From Seiridium cupressi (Eukaryota; Ascomycota; Sordariomycetes; Amphisphaeriales; Sporocadaceae), in assembly GCA_036674765.1 (NCBI GenBank), contig JARVKI010000015.1, forward strand, positions 186,001 through 250,000: a stretch of DNA of 64,000 nt. The letters are read 5' to 3'. Under the pieces are notes generated by a model. The model ran no database searches, had not been told where the DNA came from, and was given only the letters and a program-made list of their open reading frames with translations. The position numbers and the translations under genes were made by a program. This document shows positions 1 to 10,263 of this stretch, in pieces (positions within the stretch are counted from its first letter, which is position 1; every line of letters starts with the position of its first letter).

Positions 1-2261
1 TGGCGCTCGCACAGACGTTGGGCTCCGTGCGTATTCCATGCATTACCTTCAATTAGACTCAGAGAGCCCCAGTCCTGCTGCCGCTCGCCCTTGGGCATAC
101 CCTTGACCAGGGGGGCCGCACAAAGCCTTGTTGCTGTCGCTGGCACCGTGTGCCGGGAAGCGAATATCCCACGACGACAGACGCGACCGCCAGCCCTCGC
201 TTCTGCGGTTGACTCTCCCCGATCTCAGGGGCCTGTCTACCTATACATAGATGCGAGCGCGCTACCAAAGAAGGGATCCCCCATTCCGGATCGGGTCTTC
301 CCCTCTACCGTTAGACTCTTTTGAGTGGGCTGCTAGACTTTCCGAGCAATGCCGTGACCAAGAACGGCCGTGGACACACACCATGGATGTTCGCTAACCT
401 AGCATAGCACCCACAAGCAGCAGCACATACGTTTGTACGTACCGTAGTTGCACCAGCGACTGGCACCGGGCTTGGATGGGAACCGCATCTATACCCCGAT
501 TTGGTTTCAAAGTCTATCTCCACTGAGGTATGCATCTCCTGGCAGGTATCTGATCGTCGCTTTTGGGAGGGGAATTCTGCAGTCTCTTTCTCCGATTCGC
601 TACCTCGAAGCCCTGTTGCCCTACGGAGGCTTGAGGCGTTCGTTCCCTTTGGGTGTTCGCTAGGCCCTGGTCGCTTCGGCATAGTCCTGGATGATGCTTG
701 ATATGCATATGCGTTCTAACCCAGTGTTCGGATCCTCAGCCCTCTCTGCAAGTGTCGCTCGGTCGCAACCCATGCCCAATATCGTGTAGGGCTCGTGGCC
801 ATTCCTGATCGAGTTTGACAAGCAGTACCCTGTCTCAGGCCGACTTTCTGAGCTTTTCGGAACACTAGGCATATATTCGGATGGAAATATCGCGCTTTAC
901 GTTGCTTCTTCGCTCCATGGCTCAACTATGCGCTATTAACTCACGGAATGATCATTGCCTAGCGTCATGGCCAAGTAGGGGGAGTAGCATGGTGGACTTG
1001 TTCACTGCGAGCTCATGCATGATTTCGTGGCCACGCTCGTCAAACCCCCGGTCGATAGCTCTCGCATGGCTAACAACTCATCCATTTGACTTGGATCTAA
1101 CACCATCTGGGGTTCGCCATTGTTCCTCCATGTTGTCACCCCCATGGGCAAATCACCAAAGGGTGTGCCCAAGTTTCTGCTTTCCTCGACGCCTGCTCCG
1201 CCCCGTTCGTCTGGTGTGTGTGTAGGTGCGTGTGCGTGTGTGCGCACGCGAGGAATGGGTTTGGAGATGCCGATTTTTACGGTGCTCCTAGGGTAAGTTG
1301 CCTCTGGGAATACATACTTGGGCTCTATTATAGCCGACTGACTTACATATAGGAACTGTTGTCCCTCGGCTCCACAACTGTATGTCTTGACACACCTCTC
1401 TCATCCCACCCCTCCCCTGGTCAACACCTGCTTCCTCTTTTGGTGTGCCCCTTGTGCCTACTACCCTGTCACCTTGACCCCGGCTGTGGTTCCTCCACTG
1501 TGACCGCTCACCAACTAAGCAGTCTTGAGTTCACGGTGAGCCTCTTGAGGAAGAAAAAAAAAAGGTCTTTCCCCTAATTTTCTTTTCCTTACGTCCCAAT
1601 CTGCACTACGCAAGTTCCCGACGTGGAACTCCACTACCCTGCCTCTATTCTATAATGCCACTCCACATGGAATGCTGACCGTCGATCCAAGTCACTCTGG
1701 CTAGCCGGCGCCTGGAAAGATACTTAGACTGAATCACGTACCCACCCGAGCTGGTGCGCCTCCCAAGCAGTCTTCATTTGTTCTCCAATACGTTGTTCAT
1801 TGGTGGATAGCTGCCTGAATAACACCCAATCATGTTGACATATCTCAAAACGCGAATGCTTCATCAATCCTGAGCCCTGCCTCTGGGGATCTTCTTCTCT
1901 TCTTCAACCCACACCACTCCAAGACATCGGTCACCGATCGCGAGCTGCCTTTCACTTACACGACAAACATCAGGCGCTTACACCATTCACCCTCAGATAC
2001 CCAAACCCTTCTTTCCTGGCCCATATCAACATCGATATAATCCACTCGACTACTAGACACTAGTATCGTGCGGTAGAAGAGGAATACGACTCGACTACCC
2101 AACGAAGAAGTCGTCGTCTCTTAATGCTCCAACACGACCTGAGAAGCCCGTGTTTTGTACAACGACCACACTCCTCCACTCGTGCCAACTTCGTTCCACC
2201 GGTTGTCAGCAGCCCATGACAACCAGCCTGGGCTAGGCTGCGTGGGCGACATACCGACACC
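1..2261. other. Intergenic region upstream of MYB-like gene
   Basis: I see no convincing gene on either strand. Open frames here are short and look compositionally random. A GT-rich simple repeat lies near 1213-1246. The last few hundred bases are pyrimidine- and CA-rich, which fits the promoter and 5' leader of the MYB-like gene that follows. Confidence 0.6.
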
Positions 2262-3532
2262 GTGGATATCACCTCCCTCCTCAAGGCCCCCGACTCAAAC
2301 GAGTCTTCCGTCTCGCCTGCCCCCCAGCACAACCATCCAGCATCAGCACCACCTCCCGCCGTGGCTACCACAACAGCGGCGGCGCCTGCAGGGCCACCCT
2401 TGTATGCTGCGCCAACATCGCGGCTAGGACCTACTCCAGGACCTCCCAGTCTGGTGTTCTCGGGGAAGCGCAGGATGGCGCCACACGCCTCGGAGTCACC
2501 GGCCAAGAAGCAGACCAAATGGTCGCCAGATGAGGACGCGCTCATCATCGAGCTTCGCGGTAGCGGCATGAAGTGGGAGGATATTTCAAAGAGACTGACG
2601 GGACGAAGTTCCATCAGCTGCAGACTTCACTATCAGAATTACCTAGAGAAGCGAAGCGTGTGGGACGACGAGAAAAAAACAAAGCTGGCTAGACTCTACG
2701 ATAGGTGCGTTGAATAATTTTACTGCCCCCAGTTCGGAGGTCTTGCCAGCTGGAGAAGTTCCGTTAGAGATAGGAGAACACAAGCAGCAGAAGATAGGCT
2801 ATTAACCTACAGTCTAGACTAAAACCTGAGATGTGGGCTAAAGTCGCAGATGAGATGGGAATCCCATGGCGAGCAGTTGAGGCCATGCATTGGCAGCTGG
2901 GAGAACAAGAGATGGCTAGGCGAGCAGGCGTTGTGCCCTTCTCCTTGAACGCGACATTGGCAGAGAATAGCCAACACCAACAGCAAGGACACGCCAGGCC
3001 GTCGCCTAGAGGCCACGCGCATTCGAGGTCGCAGGGCAGCATGTTCCGGGATGCCATAGACCCGTCGTGGGCTTACGGCCGAAACGTCGTACCGACACTA
3101 CCGCCTGGTCCGCCGCCAGGCCGACCCCTTGGGCCCGTGCCGCCGCGCAAGTCCCCAGGAGCGTCTCCTCATATGCCAATACACTTTGAACATGGAGAGT
3201 CCCCGGCCTATTCACATTCCGGGGGCCCTCTGGCGCCGATCCAGTCACAGAGCAGCCAGTCTCGCCCGGGCGTCCTGCCGGGCCTGGCCGAGCTGACAAC
3301 GGGCGTCAGTCCATACAGTACGCCGGCCTACTCCATTGGCGTGCCGACTGTTAGTCCCGCCCAGAGCACAACTGCAAGTCCCGGTCCCTTCCTGCCGGCA
3401 ATGGCATACCCACCGCTCGAGCCGGCCGGGTCGAAAAGACGAAGGAGCCCTGATCTGGGCTCCCAAGACCCCAACAGAAGGCGGCACCTAGACTCGAGCC
3501 TGGAACAGGCCATCCCGCGGCACATGCCTTGA
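2262..3532 (+). CDS. MYB/SANT-like DNA-binding protein, two exons
   Basis: Probable nuclear transcription regulator of about 385 aa. Exons are 2262-2704 and 2818-3532; the 113-bp intron ends at a TAG acceptor that restores the frame (YDR|LKPEMW). Residues about 86-175 hold a MYB/SANT-type tandem: a first repeat with KWSPDEDALI and W-x-D-I-S, then a second with MWAKVADEMG and AVEAMHW. The N-terminus is Pro/Ala-rich. The C-terminal half is Pro/Ser-rich and disordered-looking, with a basic KRRR cluster near the end that could be a nuclear signal. The start is odd: the natural N-terminus (MDITSLLK-like) is encoded by GTG at 2262, an in-frame stop sits at 2217-2219, and the next in-frame ATG is 2475, which still keeps the MYB region. 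Target genes cannot be inferred. Confidence 0.85.
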
Positions 3533-4352
3533 ATTCACGATCACGGATTTGATCAAGGATTTTACGGAGTCTTCACGACCAATTTTGCACTTGGTATTCC
3601 AACTACATATTTGAACAAGACACAAATGTCGAGGACATACTGTTCTACATACTTGCGCTTAGGACTCGGGCGGGCGAGAGCATTACTACCGCACATGCGC
3701 GCTTCAGTGGTTGTGGTGGGAAATGCATGTGACGATGGGTTTACGATACGCGAGTCTGGCTGGACCTTTTTGATGGGTATGATACCACGGCTGTATTTGT
3801 CTTGTGTCTTTTCAGCAGTAATCAAAGCTGCTCGAAAATATCTTTTTTCTTCTTTTCTCCCCGGAACGATACCAAAGGCGGAACACAAGGCTCAAGAGTC
3901 ATCCTTGTGGACTATGAAGACACGGACAGGCACTGGTGGGACGGGATGGAGGGAACCAAAAAAAACTGGCGGAGGCCGGCGTGGGAGTTTTGGGGGTGTG
4001 ATGGCATATTGGGAGTACGCGCCTGTTTATTTTTTTTTATTTTTTGCTTTTCTTCTTTTTACGGCTTGGGTCATTCACGGGTATATCCCATGACATATGG
4101 ATAGCATATGGGCAGAGTGGCGTCATCCTGTCAAGAATTTTTTTTCGTTTTACCTCGAGCTGCATTTGTCACGATAGAGATTACGAAGGATTTAGACTTT
4201 GATGAAATCACGGCACGCACGATAGTTTTCAGCAGAGGAGCAAGGATGAAAGGATGGCAAGTCGAATTCCTGCGATTGTAGTCTAGCCCCCAGGAAAATG
4301 CAAAGCCAAACAGATCGAAAGGGAATCAAGCCTCATACTATTACTTTTTATT
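3533..4352. other. Intergenic region between convergent genes
   Basis: Contains the 3' flanks of the MYB-like gene (+) and TRM9 (-). It has several poly-T/poly-A runs, notably near 4028-4070 and 4138-4148, as expected for terminator and polyadenylation regions. A 160-codon open frame crossing it looks like translated low-complexity flank and is not called. Confidence 0.6.
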
Positions 4353-5222
4353 TTACTTGTCTCGACTTGCTATAGCCCACCAGTTGTCTTTGTCGTAGCC
4401 GCTGTCCACAACTTTCCCCCCTACGGCCACTACGTCTTCCTCGAGCTCTCCTTTCTTGTATAAGTGGTAGTACCGTTGGTACGTAGTATCACCGCTACTG
4501 CCATCGGCAGGTTTGACCTTGGGTTTAAACACCCACGGAACTAGCTGGTCCTGATCGGCACCCTCGTCCCAGCCTCTCCTGCTATTCGACTGCTCCAGCG
4601 CCCAGACGTAGACCAAGATCCTGCCCGAGCGCGGCCTGACGCAGTCTAGCAGAGCCTTGACGGCCTCTTGTCTCCGCTGCCGCGTCGACATGTGGTGTAT
4701 GACAGCGACGCAGATGGCGAAGTCCACTCTGCCATTGGAAAAGGGCAGCGACAAGCCGTCGGCCACGGCCACGTCGCACCTCCGCTCGCCGCCGTGGTCC
4801 CTGGCGATGCGGACTAGATTGGCACTCCGGTCCGAGCCCACGATGTAGACGTGTGGGTTGACGGCGAGGTACTTGCCATTGCCGCAGCCGACGTCCAGGC
4901 CCACGGAGCCGGGGGCCAGCGAGGTCAGGAATGACGCGATCACCGGCCAGGGCTTGTACCGCGTTGCCGAGAAGTGCGAGGCGATGGACTCGTAGACGCT
5001 GTGCACGTGCTCCTGCTCGTACGACTCGGCATCCTCGCCGGGGGCTGGGATCGCCGCTGGAGGGGGAGCCTGAGGAAGGGAGCCAGGAATTTCGGGAGTG
5101 CCCGTGGTAGCCGCTTGCTGGGGTGCTGCTTGGGTTTTGGGTTGGCTTTGACTTTGGCTTGGGCTTTGTTCCAGCGACCCTGCGTCGTCTTGCGCATCTG
5201 GCGCATCGCTGGCGGCGGCCAT
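4353..5222 (-). CDS. TRM9: tRNA wobble-uridine carboxymethyl methyltransferase TRM9
   Basis: Intronless gene for a 289-aa class I SAM-dependent methyltransferase. Trm9, acting with Trm112, methylates cm5U34 to mcm5U34 in tRNA anticodons in the cytosol, the last step after Elongator. The SAM-binding motif I (LDVGCGNGKY) is at about residues 109-118. It is followed by VGSD (acidic residue after strand 2), VADGLSLPF and the Trm9-typical AVIHHMST. The N-terminal 60 residues are Gln/Pro/Ala/Ser-rich low complexity, an extension compared with yeast. The ATG at 5222 is the first in frame. ELP1, which acts upstream in the same pathway, lies about 43 kb away in this window. Assignment is by remembered family motifs and is strong. 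Confidence 0.92.
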   Translation of the reverse strand: MAAASDAPDAQDDAGSLEQSPSQSQSQPKTQAAPQQAATTGTPEIPGSLPQAPPPAAIPAPGEDAESYEQEHVHSVYESIASHFSATRYKPWPVIASFLTSLAPGSVGLDVGCGNGKYLAVNPHVYIVGSDRSANLVRIARDHGGERRCDVAVADGLSLPFSNGRVDFAICVAVIHHMSTRQRRQEAVKALLDCVRPRSGRILVYVWALEQSNSRRGWDEGADQDQLVPWVFKPKVKPADGSSGDTTYQRYYHLYKKGELEEDVVAVGGKVVDSGYDKDNWWAIASRDK

Positions 5223-6740
5223 GGCTGGGTTACTGTAGCAGCCGGGTGCTGGGGTTCATGTGTCACCGCCTCTTTCCTTGGGGGTGGTCTGCTGCATCGG
5301 TGGTGGTGTTAATAGTAGTAGAGGGAGCAGTGGTGGTGCGTTGTCCCATGCGCGGCCGGGGGTGTTGGTTCAAACTGGGTACCGCCGGCAACAGCAGCTG
5401 CTGCGGCTACCACGCACTAAAAAGCGAAGACACAGTAGAAATAAAACAAAACGAGGTGCTCAAGGTCACAAGCTGCAAGGTGCTCAACTAGCTAGTCAGG
5501 CCCCCGCTGGATGCGCTGACGGACGGCGGAGAGATGGTCTTGAGACCGCTGCAACAACTGCCGGGATGGCCTGCTTGTGGCGTTGCCGTTACCGGCATAG
5601 CGGGTTCGTGCTGGACGGTGTGCTGGTTCGTCGCTTGCCTCTGCTGCTCGCATCTGCAGGCCCGGGGCCAGCGCTGGATCTGGGAGCGACCGTCCGCCAG
5701 AGGTGGCATTGGGGATGTCTCACAGCTGGCGTGCACATGCTGCGCATTAACGACAGTCAAGTTACAGTCCGGATAGCTATCATGCAGTGTGCTCGGCTGA
5801 ATAACAAAGCTGTCTCTTTTTGCTTTCCACCTCGCTTGTGAACGACACCGCTGCGGGGGACGAACCTTCGGCCTCAAGAACTGCACCTACTGAACCGCCT
5901 TCAGGCCTGCCTTGTTCACCTGGCCCCTCCGCGCGCTTCTCGGTCGTTTTGGTTCTGACAGGTACCTACGTTCACAGCAGACCTCCTTTTTGTCTTACAA
6001 GTCGCCAACCCTATTTGTTCTTCCAAACGGCGGCTCGATCCTTCGTCACCGCCCTGCAGGGTTAGGCCGAGGCGGATATTTCAAATCAGTGGGCAACGGC
6101 GGCTCCATCGTCTCGGGCGGCTTTCTCGAGCAAAACATCTGACTCGTGTTGAGACGCGGTGCTTGTTTGGGGCCTGCGCAAGCGCCCGAGACAGGCCCCG
6201 TGGAACCGAACCAGTTCTCGAAGGATGAGGCCGGAAAATTGAAGCCGGTAGCATCAAGCCGACTAAGAGGGTTGCCACGATCGAGGAATGCCTGTTTGGT
6301 GCTACAAGGGTTAGAGTTTGAGTGCAGTGCATGACTCGGCTCAGCCTCCGAATACGTTCGTCTCATATAAGCCAACCGTCCGTGTTATAGATCCCGGACC
6401 ACGTAAGCAATACGCGCTTTTAGGGTTTGATATACAACGGACGACTATGCTGTGTATCATCATTCGAGGCGACCAAACTACACTTACATATCTGTCATTC
6501 ACGATTACCTGGCAATCGGCCGTAGTTCATGCACTTTCCACCTCGGCGGCATGTTGTGAAATTCCAGGTCACGATCGTACCCTTGGTCGGTAGCCAGCAT
6601 CGAGGGGTGTCAATAGAAGTCACCACGAGTGATTCACGCAGAGCCTCCCGCCCAATCGACGATACGCGGGGCTCCAGCAAAATAATATCGTTTCTTCTTC
6701 GTATATATCGTATGATCTTGTCTTTGGCCCCAAGCTGGCT
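5223..6740. other. Intergenic region, TRM9 upstream / oxidoreductase downstream
   Basis: No convincing gene. It holds the presumed TRM9 promoter (right of 5222) and the 3' flank of the minus-strand oxidoreductase. Open frames of up to 193 codons occur but are Cys/Gly/Ser/Arg-rich, mutually overlapping on both strands, and lack family motifs. Confidence 0.55.
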
Positions 6741-7977
6741 CTACTTGTTTCCAGTGTTCAGCGGGCTCTTGGGATCGTAGACATCGGTGGTGATGAGGTC
6801 CGGGTACTTGACATCGCCCTGCTTCAGCACATCCTCCATCACCTCCATGATGGTAATGCTCTCTTCCCATGGAAGAGTTGCGCTCTCCTTCTTCCCGTCT
6901 CGGAGACACCTCGCACATTCGTCGGCTTCCCAGAACATGCCATGGCCCCATTTCCGTTCCTTGTCTTCGGGGACGGGACAGTCAACCACCTCAACCTTGC
7001 CTTCCGCGGCCTTGGTGACGATCCTGTATTGCAGAGGTTTATATGCAGGTCCCATGACCTGAATTTCGCCCTTTGGCCCCTGAATCTTGATTGCAGGTCC
7101 ACAATTGCTGTGGCCGTCGACATCAGTGTCGACCCTCAGCGAGGTCATGCCAATCCCCATGCTCTTGTGCTCGGGAAATTGCACAATGAATGTCGTCGTC
7201 TCGTCAGCACCCGTGGTGTACTTGTTGATTGCGGCGGCGACATTGGGCTTTTCCTTCTCCTTTTCCGGTTGACAATGGTAGAGGATCTGCATCAGCCATG
7301 TCAGAGAGTATACGCCCAAGTCTAACAGGGCACCACCAGCCAAGTCAGGGTTGACCATTCGGTGCTCGTCGGGGAAGGCGATAGTGCCATTGGGGCCCTC
7401 GACGCCGAACGAGTTGTCGGCAATGACTCTGTATACAGGTCCAATAACGCCCGACTGGACCAGTTCGCGGATCTTGATGCTAATGGGAAAGTACCGAGTC
7501 CACACAGCCTCCATCAGGAAGAGGTTCTTAGCCTTGGCGGCCTCTACGAGCTTTCGTGCCTGAGAGGCTGTGACAGTAAAGGCCTTCTCGCAGAGAACGT
7601 TCTTTCCGGCCTGGAGCGCGAGCATGGCGTTTTGGAAGTGGTGAGAATGGGGAGTAGCAACATAGACAATGTCGACGTCCGGATCAGCCACAAGCTCAGC
7701 ATAGGATCCGTAGGCCTTCACGCCGTCTGGCGCGTTGACCTTGGAGAGGAAGCTTGTGGCGCTGTCCTGGGAGCTTGATGAGGCCACGGCCACCAGTTTG
7801 TGGGCGACATCATCGACATCACGGGACGCGGGGTTCGTGAGAAGGTCCTTGGTAAAAGCTGCCAGCTGAAGTGAGTCGAAATTCCCCATGATGAGCCGTC
7901 GGTCGGGTAAACTCACTCTGCGCGATGCCTCCCGTGGCCATGATACCCCACTTGATGCTATACGGATTAGCAGCCAT
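6741..7977 (-). CDS. Gfo/Idh/MocA-family dehydrogenase (D-xylose / dihydrodiol dehydrogenase type)
   Basis: NAD(P)-dependent oxidoreductase of about 392 aa. Exon 1 is 7917-7977 and exon 2 is 6741-7858, separated by a 58-bp intron with a GTGAGT donor. The short first exon carries the nucleotide-binding start (WGIMATGGIAQ); splicing then joins it to TFTKDLL. Family motifs seen: the Rossmann glycine region at about residues 10-19, ATPHSHH, the catalytic-lysine motif CEKAFTV (EKP-like), and DLGVYSLTW. This pattern matches dimeric dihydrodiol dehydrogenase and fungal NADP-dependent D-xylose 1-dehydrogenase; the exact substrate cannot be told. The frame stays open upstream to 8177, but that stretch is promoter sequence with a 9-bp repeat. 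It is transcribed divergently from an aldo/keto reductase 870 bp away. Confidence 0.88.
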
Positions 7978-8847
7978 GTTTGCGCTGGTTCTGAGAAGCC
8001 GGTGGCAAGATCTCGTGGGAGTAGGAAACAGTTGGTGTCTGGAATGTCTTCAGTTCGGCCGAGCCTCCCTTTATTGACAGAAAGTGATTTCAGTCTACAC
8101 GTCAGACTGTCTGAAATTGGATTGCGGGATAGACACTCCGTCCGCCCCGTCTGCTCCGTTTGCTCCGTCTGCTCCATTTTGCTCCGCTATCTAGTGCTAC
8201 AGCAGGCGGGGTAGTATAGATATACCCTGATCATCACAACCCGTTCCTCTTCAAGATCGTTAGTATATTATAAATACATAGACTCTATCTTTAAATACTT
8301 CCTGAACAGAGACCGGCTTGTCAGGATTGATTCAGCCCTCAAAGCAGCTATCCTGTTACCATTCTGGCCACAGCGCCGTGATGTAGTCATGGCAGCGAAC
8401 ACGGACGACGTCATGCTCCATGCCCACGCAGATAACCTGCCCCACGTTGATACTTTGAGACCCCTGCTCCAACTTGTTCCCGCCGTACTGGAGGTCGATA
8501 CCGATACTATGACTGTACAGTCCATCGCGGCCTCAGACAAGGACTTGGCGGAAAACTATTATCCATACTTTGGCACGATTTCACATCATTCTCTGTATCC
8601 TGTTTGAAGCATTGAGGCCAGAGCCGCTCCTGGACTACGTTGTAACGCAGGTAGAAACTGCGAGTTGCTCATTAGTGACAAAAGCAAAGCCGCATCTAGA
8701 TACTTTGGGGGAATAATTCCCAAACACAAACCCCTGGATATATCTGTTGCTATGCTGGGAAGAATCGCCCAACCGTCCATCTTTTTCCCATTACAAGCAA
8801 GCATCAGAGTTTTAAACCTGCCATCAAACCTATATCTCACCAGAACC
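7978..8847. other. Divergent promoter region with an orphan open frame
   Basis: Gap between the start codons of the divergent oxidoreductase genes. It contains a 9-bp tandem repeat (8149-8185) and an open plus-strand frame from 8215 to 8607 that looks more protein-like than its surroundings. That frame is described under findings and is not called as a gene here. Confidence 0.5.
8149..8185. repeat. 9-bp tandem repeat
   Basis: Roughly four copies of a unit resembling GTCTGCTCC: 8149-8157, 8158-8166 and 8167-8175, plus a degenerate copy with one extra base at 8176-8185. It lies in the shared promoter of the two oxidoreductase genes. Confidence 0.8.
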
Positions 8848-9801
8848 ATGGCAACGGAAAGCCCATCTCAATCTTCGGCACTCTCCCGAGATCTCACCCT
8901 TCCTGGCAATCACAAATCCGACAAAGCCATAACGACTATTCCACGTTTGTTCTACGGCACGGCCTGGAAAAAGGACCGCACCGCTGACCTGGTCTACACG
9001 GCTCTTCAATCCGGCTTCCGGGGCATCGACACAGCAGCCCAGCCGCGACACTACCAGGAGGATCTGGTGGGGGGAGGACTCAGGCGCGCCATCGCCGACG
9101 GCCTAGTCACGCGGCAGCATATCTTTCTGCAGACAAAGTTCAGCCCCGTCGGTGCTCAAGACCCGGGCAACATGCCGTATGACCCAGACGCGCCCCTGGC
9201 AGATCAGGTGCGCACCTCCGTCGCCTCGTCGCTGAGGAACCTGGCGACGACGGACACGGGCGACGCATACCTCGACAGCGTGGTCCTGCACTCGCCCTTG
9301 AGGAGTATGGAGGAGACCGTCGTCGTGTGGAAGGCGCTGTCGAAATACGTGCCATCCCAGATCCGACACCTCGGGATCTCCAACACGCCCCTTGAGATCG
9401 TGGAGTATCTCCTCGCGGCCCCGGATATCAAGGTCAAGCCGTCGGTGGTGCAGAACCGGTTCCACGAGAAGACGAGGTGGGAGGTGCCGCTCCGCCGGCT
9501 TTGTCGGCAGCACGGAATCGTGTTCCAGAGCTTCTGGACGCTGTCGGGCAATCCGAGGCTACTAAAGCAGGAGCCCGTGAACGTGATCGCCGAGGCTGCT
9601 GGGGTAGAGAAGGAAGTGGCCTACTATGCCCTGGTTCTGGGTCTAGAGGGCACGACGATCTTGGATGGGACAACGAGCCAGGCACACATGCAGGCTGACT
9701 TGGAAGGGATTGAGAAGGTTGGCCAATGGGCGGGCCACGATGGAAAAGAGACGTGGATGAAGGCACTGGCAGATTTCAGAGTGTTAATCGGTGAAGCTTG
9801 A
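8848..9801 (+). CDS. Aldo/keto reductase
   Basis: Intronless gene for a 317-aa cytosolic NADPH-dependent reductase of the AKR superfamily, which reduces aldehydes and ketones. The catalytic tetrad can be assigned: Asp61 (GIDTA), Tyr69 (RHYQED), Lys97 (LQTKF) and His148 (VVLHSPL). A later IRHLGISN segment fits the family barrel strand. The start is taken as the ATG at 8848 (accATGgca context); the frame is open further upstream from 8665 but that part does not resemble the family. It diverges from the Gfo/Idh/MocA dehydrogenase and may share its promoter. The substrate is unknown. Confidence 0.88.
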   Translation: MATESPSQSSALSRDLTLPGNHKSDKAITTIPRLFYGTAWKKDRTADLVYTALQSGFRGIDTAAQPRHYQEDLVGGGLRRAIADGLVTRQHIFLQTKFSPVGAQDPGNMPYDPDAPLADQVRTSVASSLRNLATTDTGDAYLDSVVLHSPLRSMEETVVVWKALSKYVPSQIRHLGISNTPLEIVEYLLAAPDIKVKPSVVQNRFHEKTRWEVPLRRLCRQHGIVFQSFWTLSGNPRLLKQEPVNVIAEAAGVEKEVAYYALVLGLEGTTILDGTTSQAHMQADLEGIEKVGQWAGHDGKETWMKALADFRVLIGEA

Positions 9802-10263
9802 AGAGAAGAAGATAGGGATAAGGATAGGCTGCTAGGACCGTGGTTTATACTACCGCGGCCCTCTGCAAGGCTACTAAATCGGGACAAGGAGAGCAGGCTA
9901 TCGATGACAGCAGCATAATGTCAAAAAATTGTCATGATGAATTATGGTATATTTAATCGGGATGCCACTCTTTTTTCCACCCGAAGATATCTATGAGAAG
10001 CCGCAGTCTCCCAGCAAGGGCACCAAGGCGTGCTACGACTAGCAACATATCCAGTATTTTTACACCTCGTAGACTTTCCCTGAATATCTCAGAAAGCTCC
10101 TATCCGTGCCCCAAAAATGCAATGCTTCCGCAAACGCCGAGGAGGAACTTGGTAGTCCTCATGCAATGAGCTGTCGAATGTGTCGACGAGATGATTTCCA
10201 GAAATATCCAGCTGAACACCTGCGTCCCCCTTCACTAACGAGGTAGATCATCACGGCCGATCT
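9802..10263. other. Intergenic region between convergent genes
   Basis: 3' flanks of the aldo/keto reductase (+) and PCF11 (-). I see no gene, repeat or RNA feature. Confidence 0.6.

Noticed and set aside
2060..2614. 184-codon minus-strand frame over the MYB-like exon
   Set aside because: It is a shadow of the real plus-strand coding sequence; composition mirrors the opposite strand and no motif is present.
3611..4093. 160-codon open frame downstream of the MYB-like gene
   Set aside because: It reads through poly-T and poly-A tracts typical of 3' flank (FFLFFAFLLF-like translation), without conserved features.
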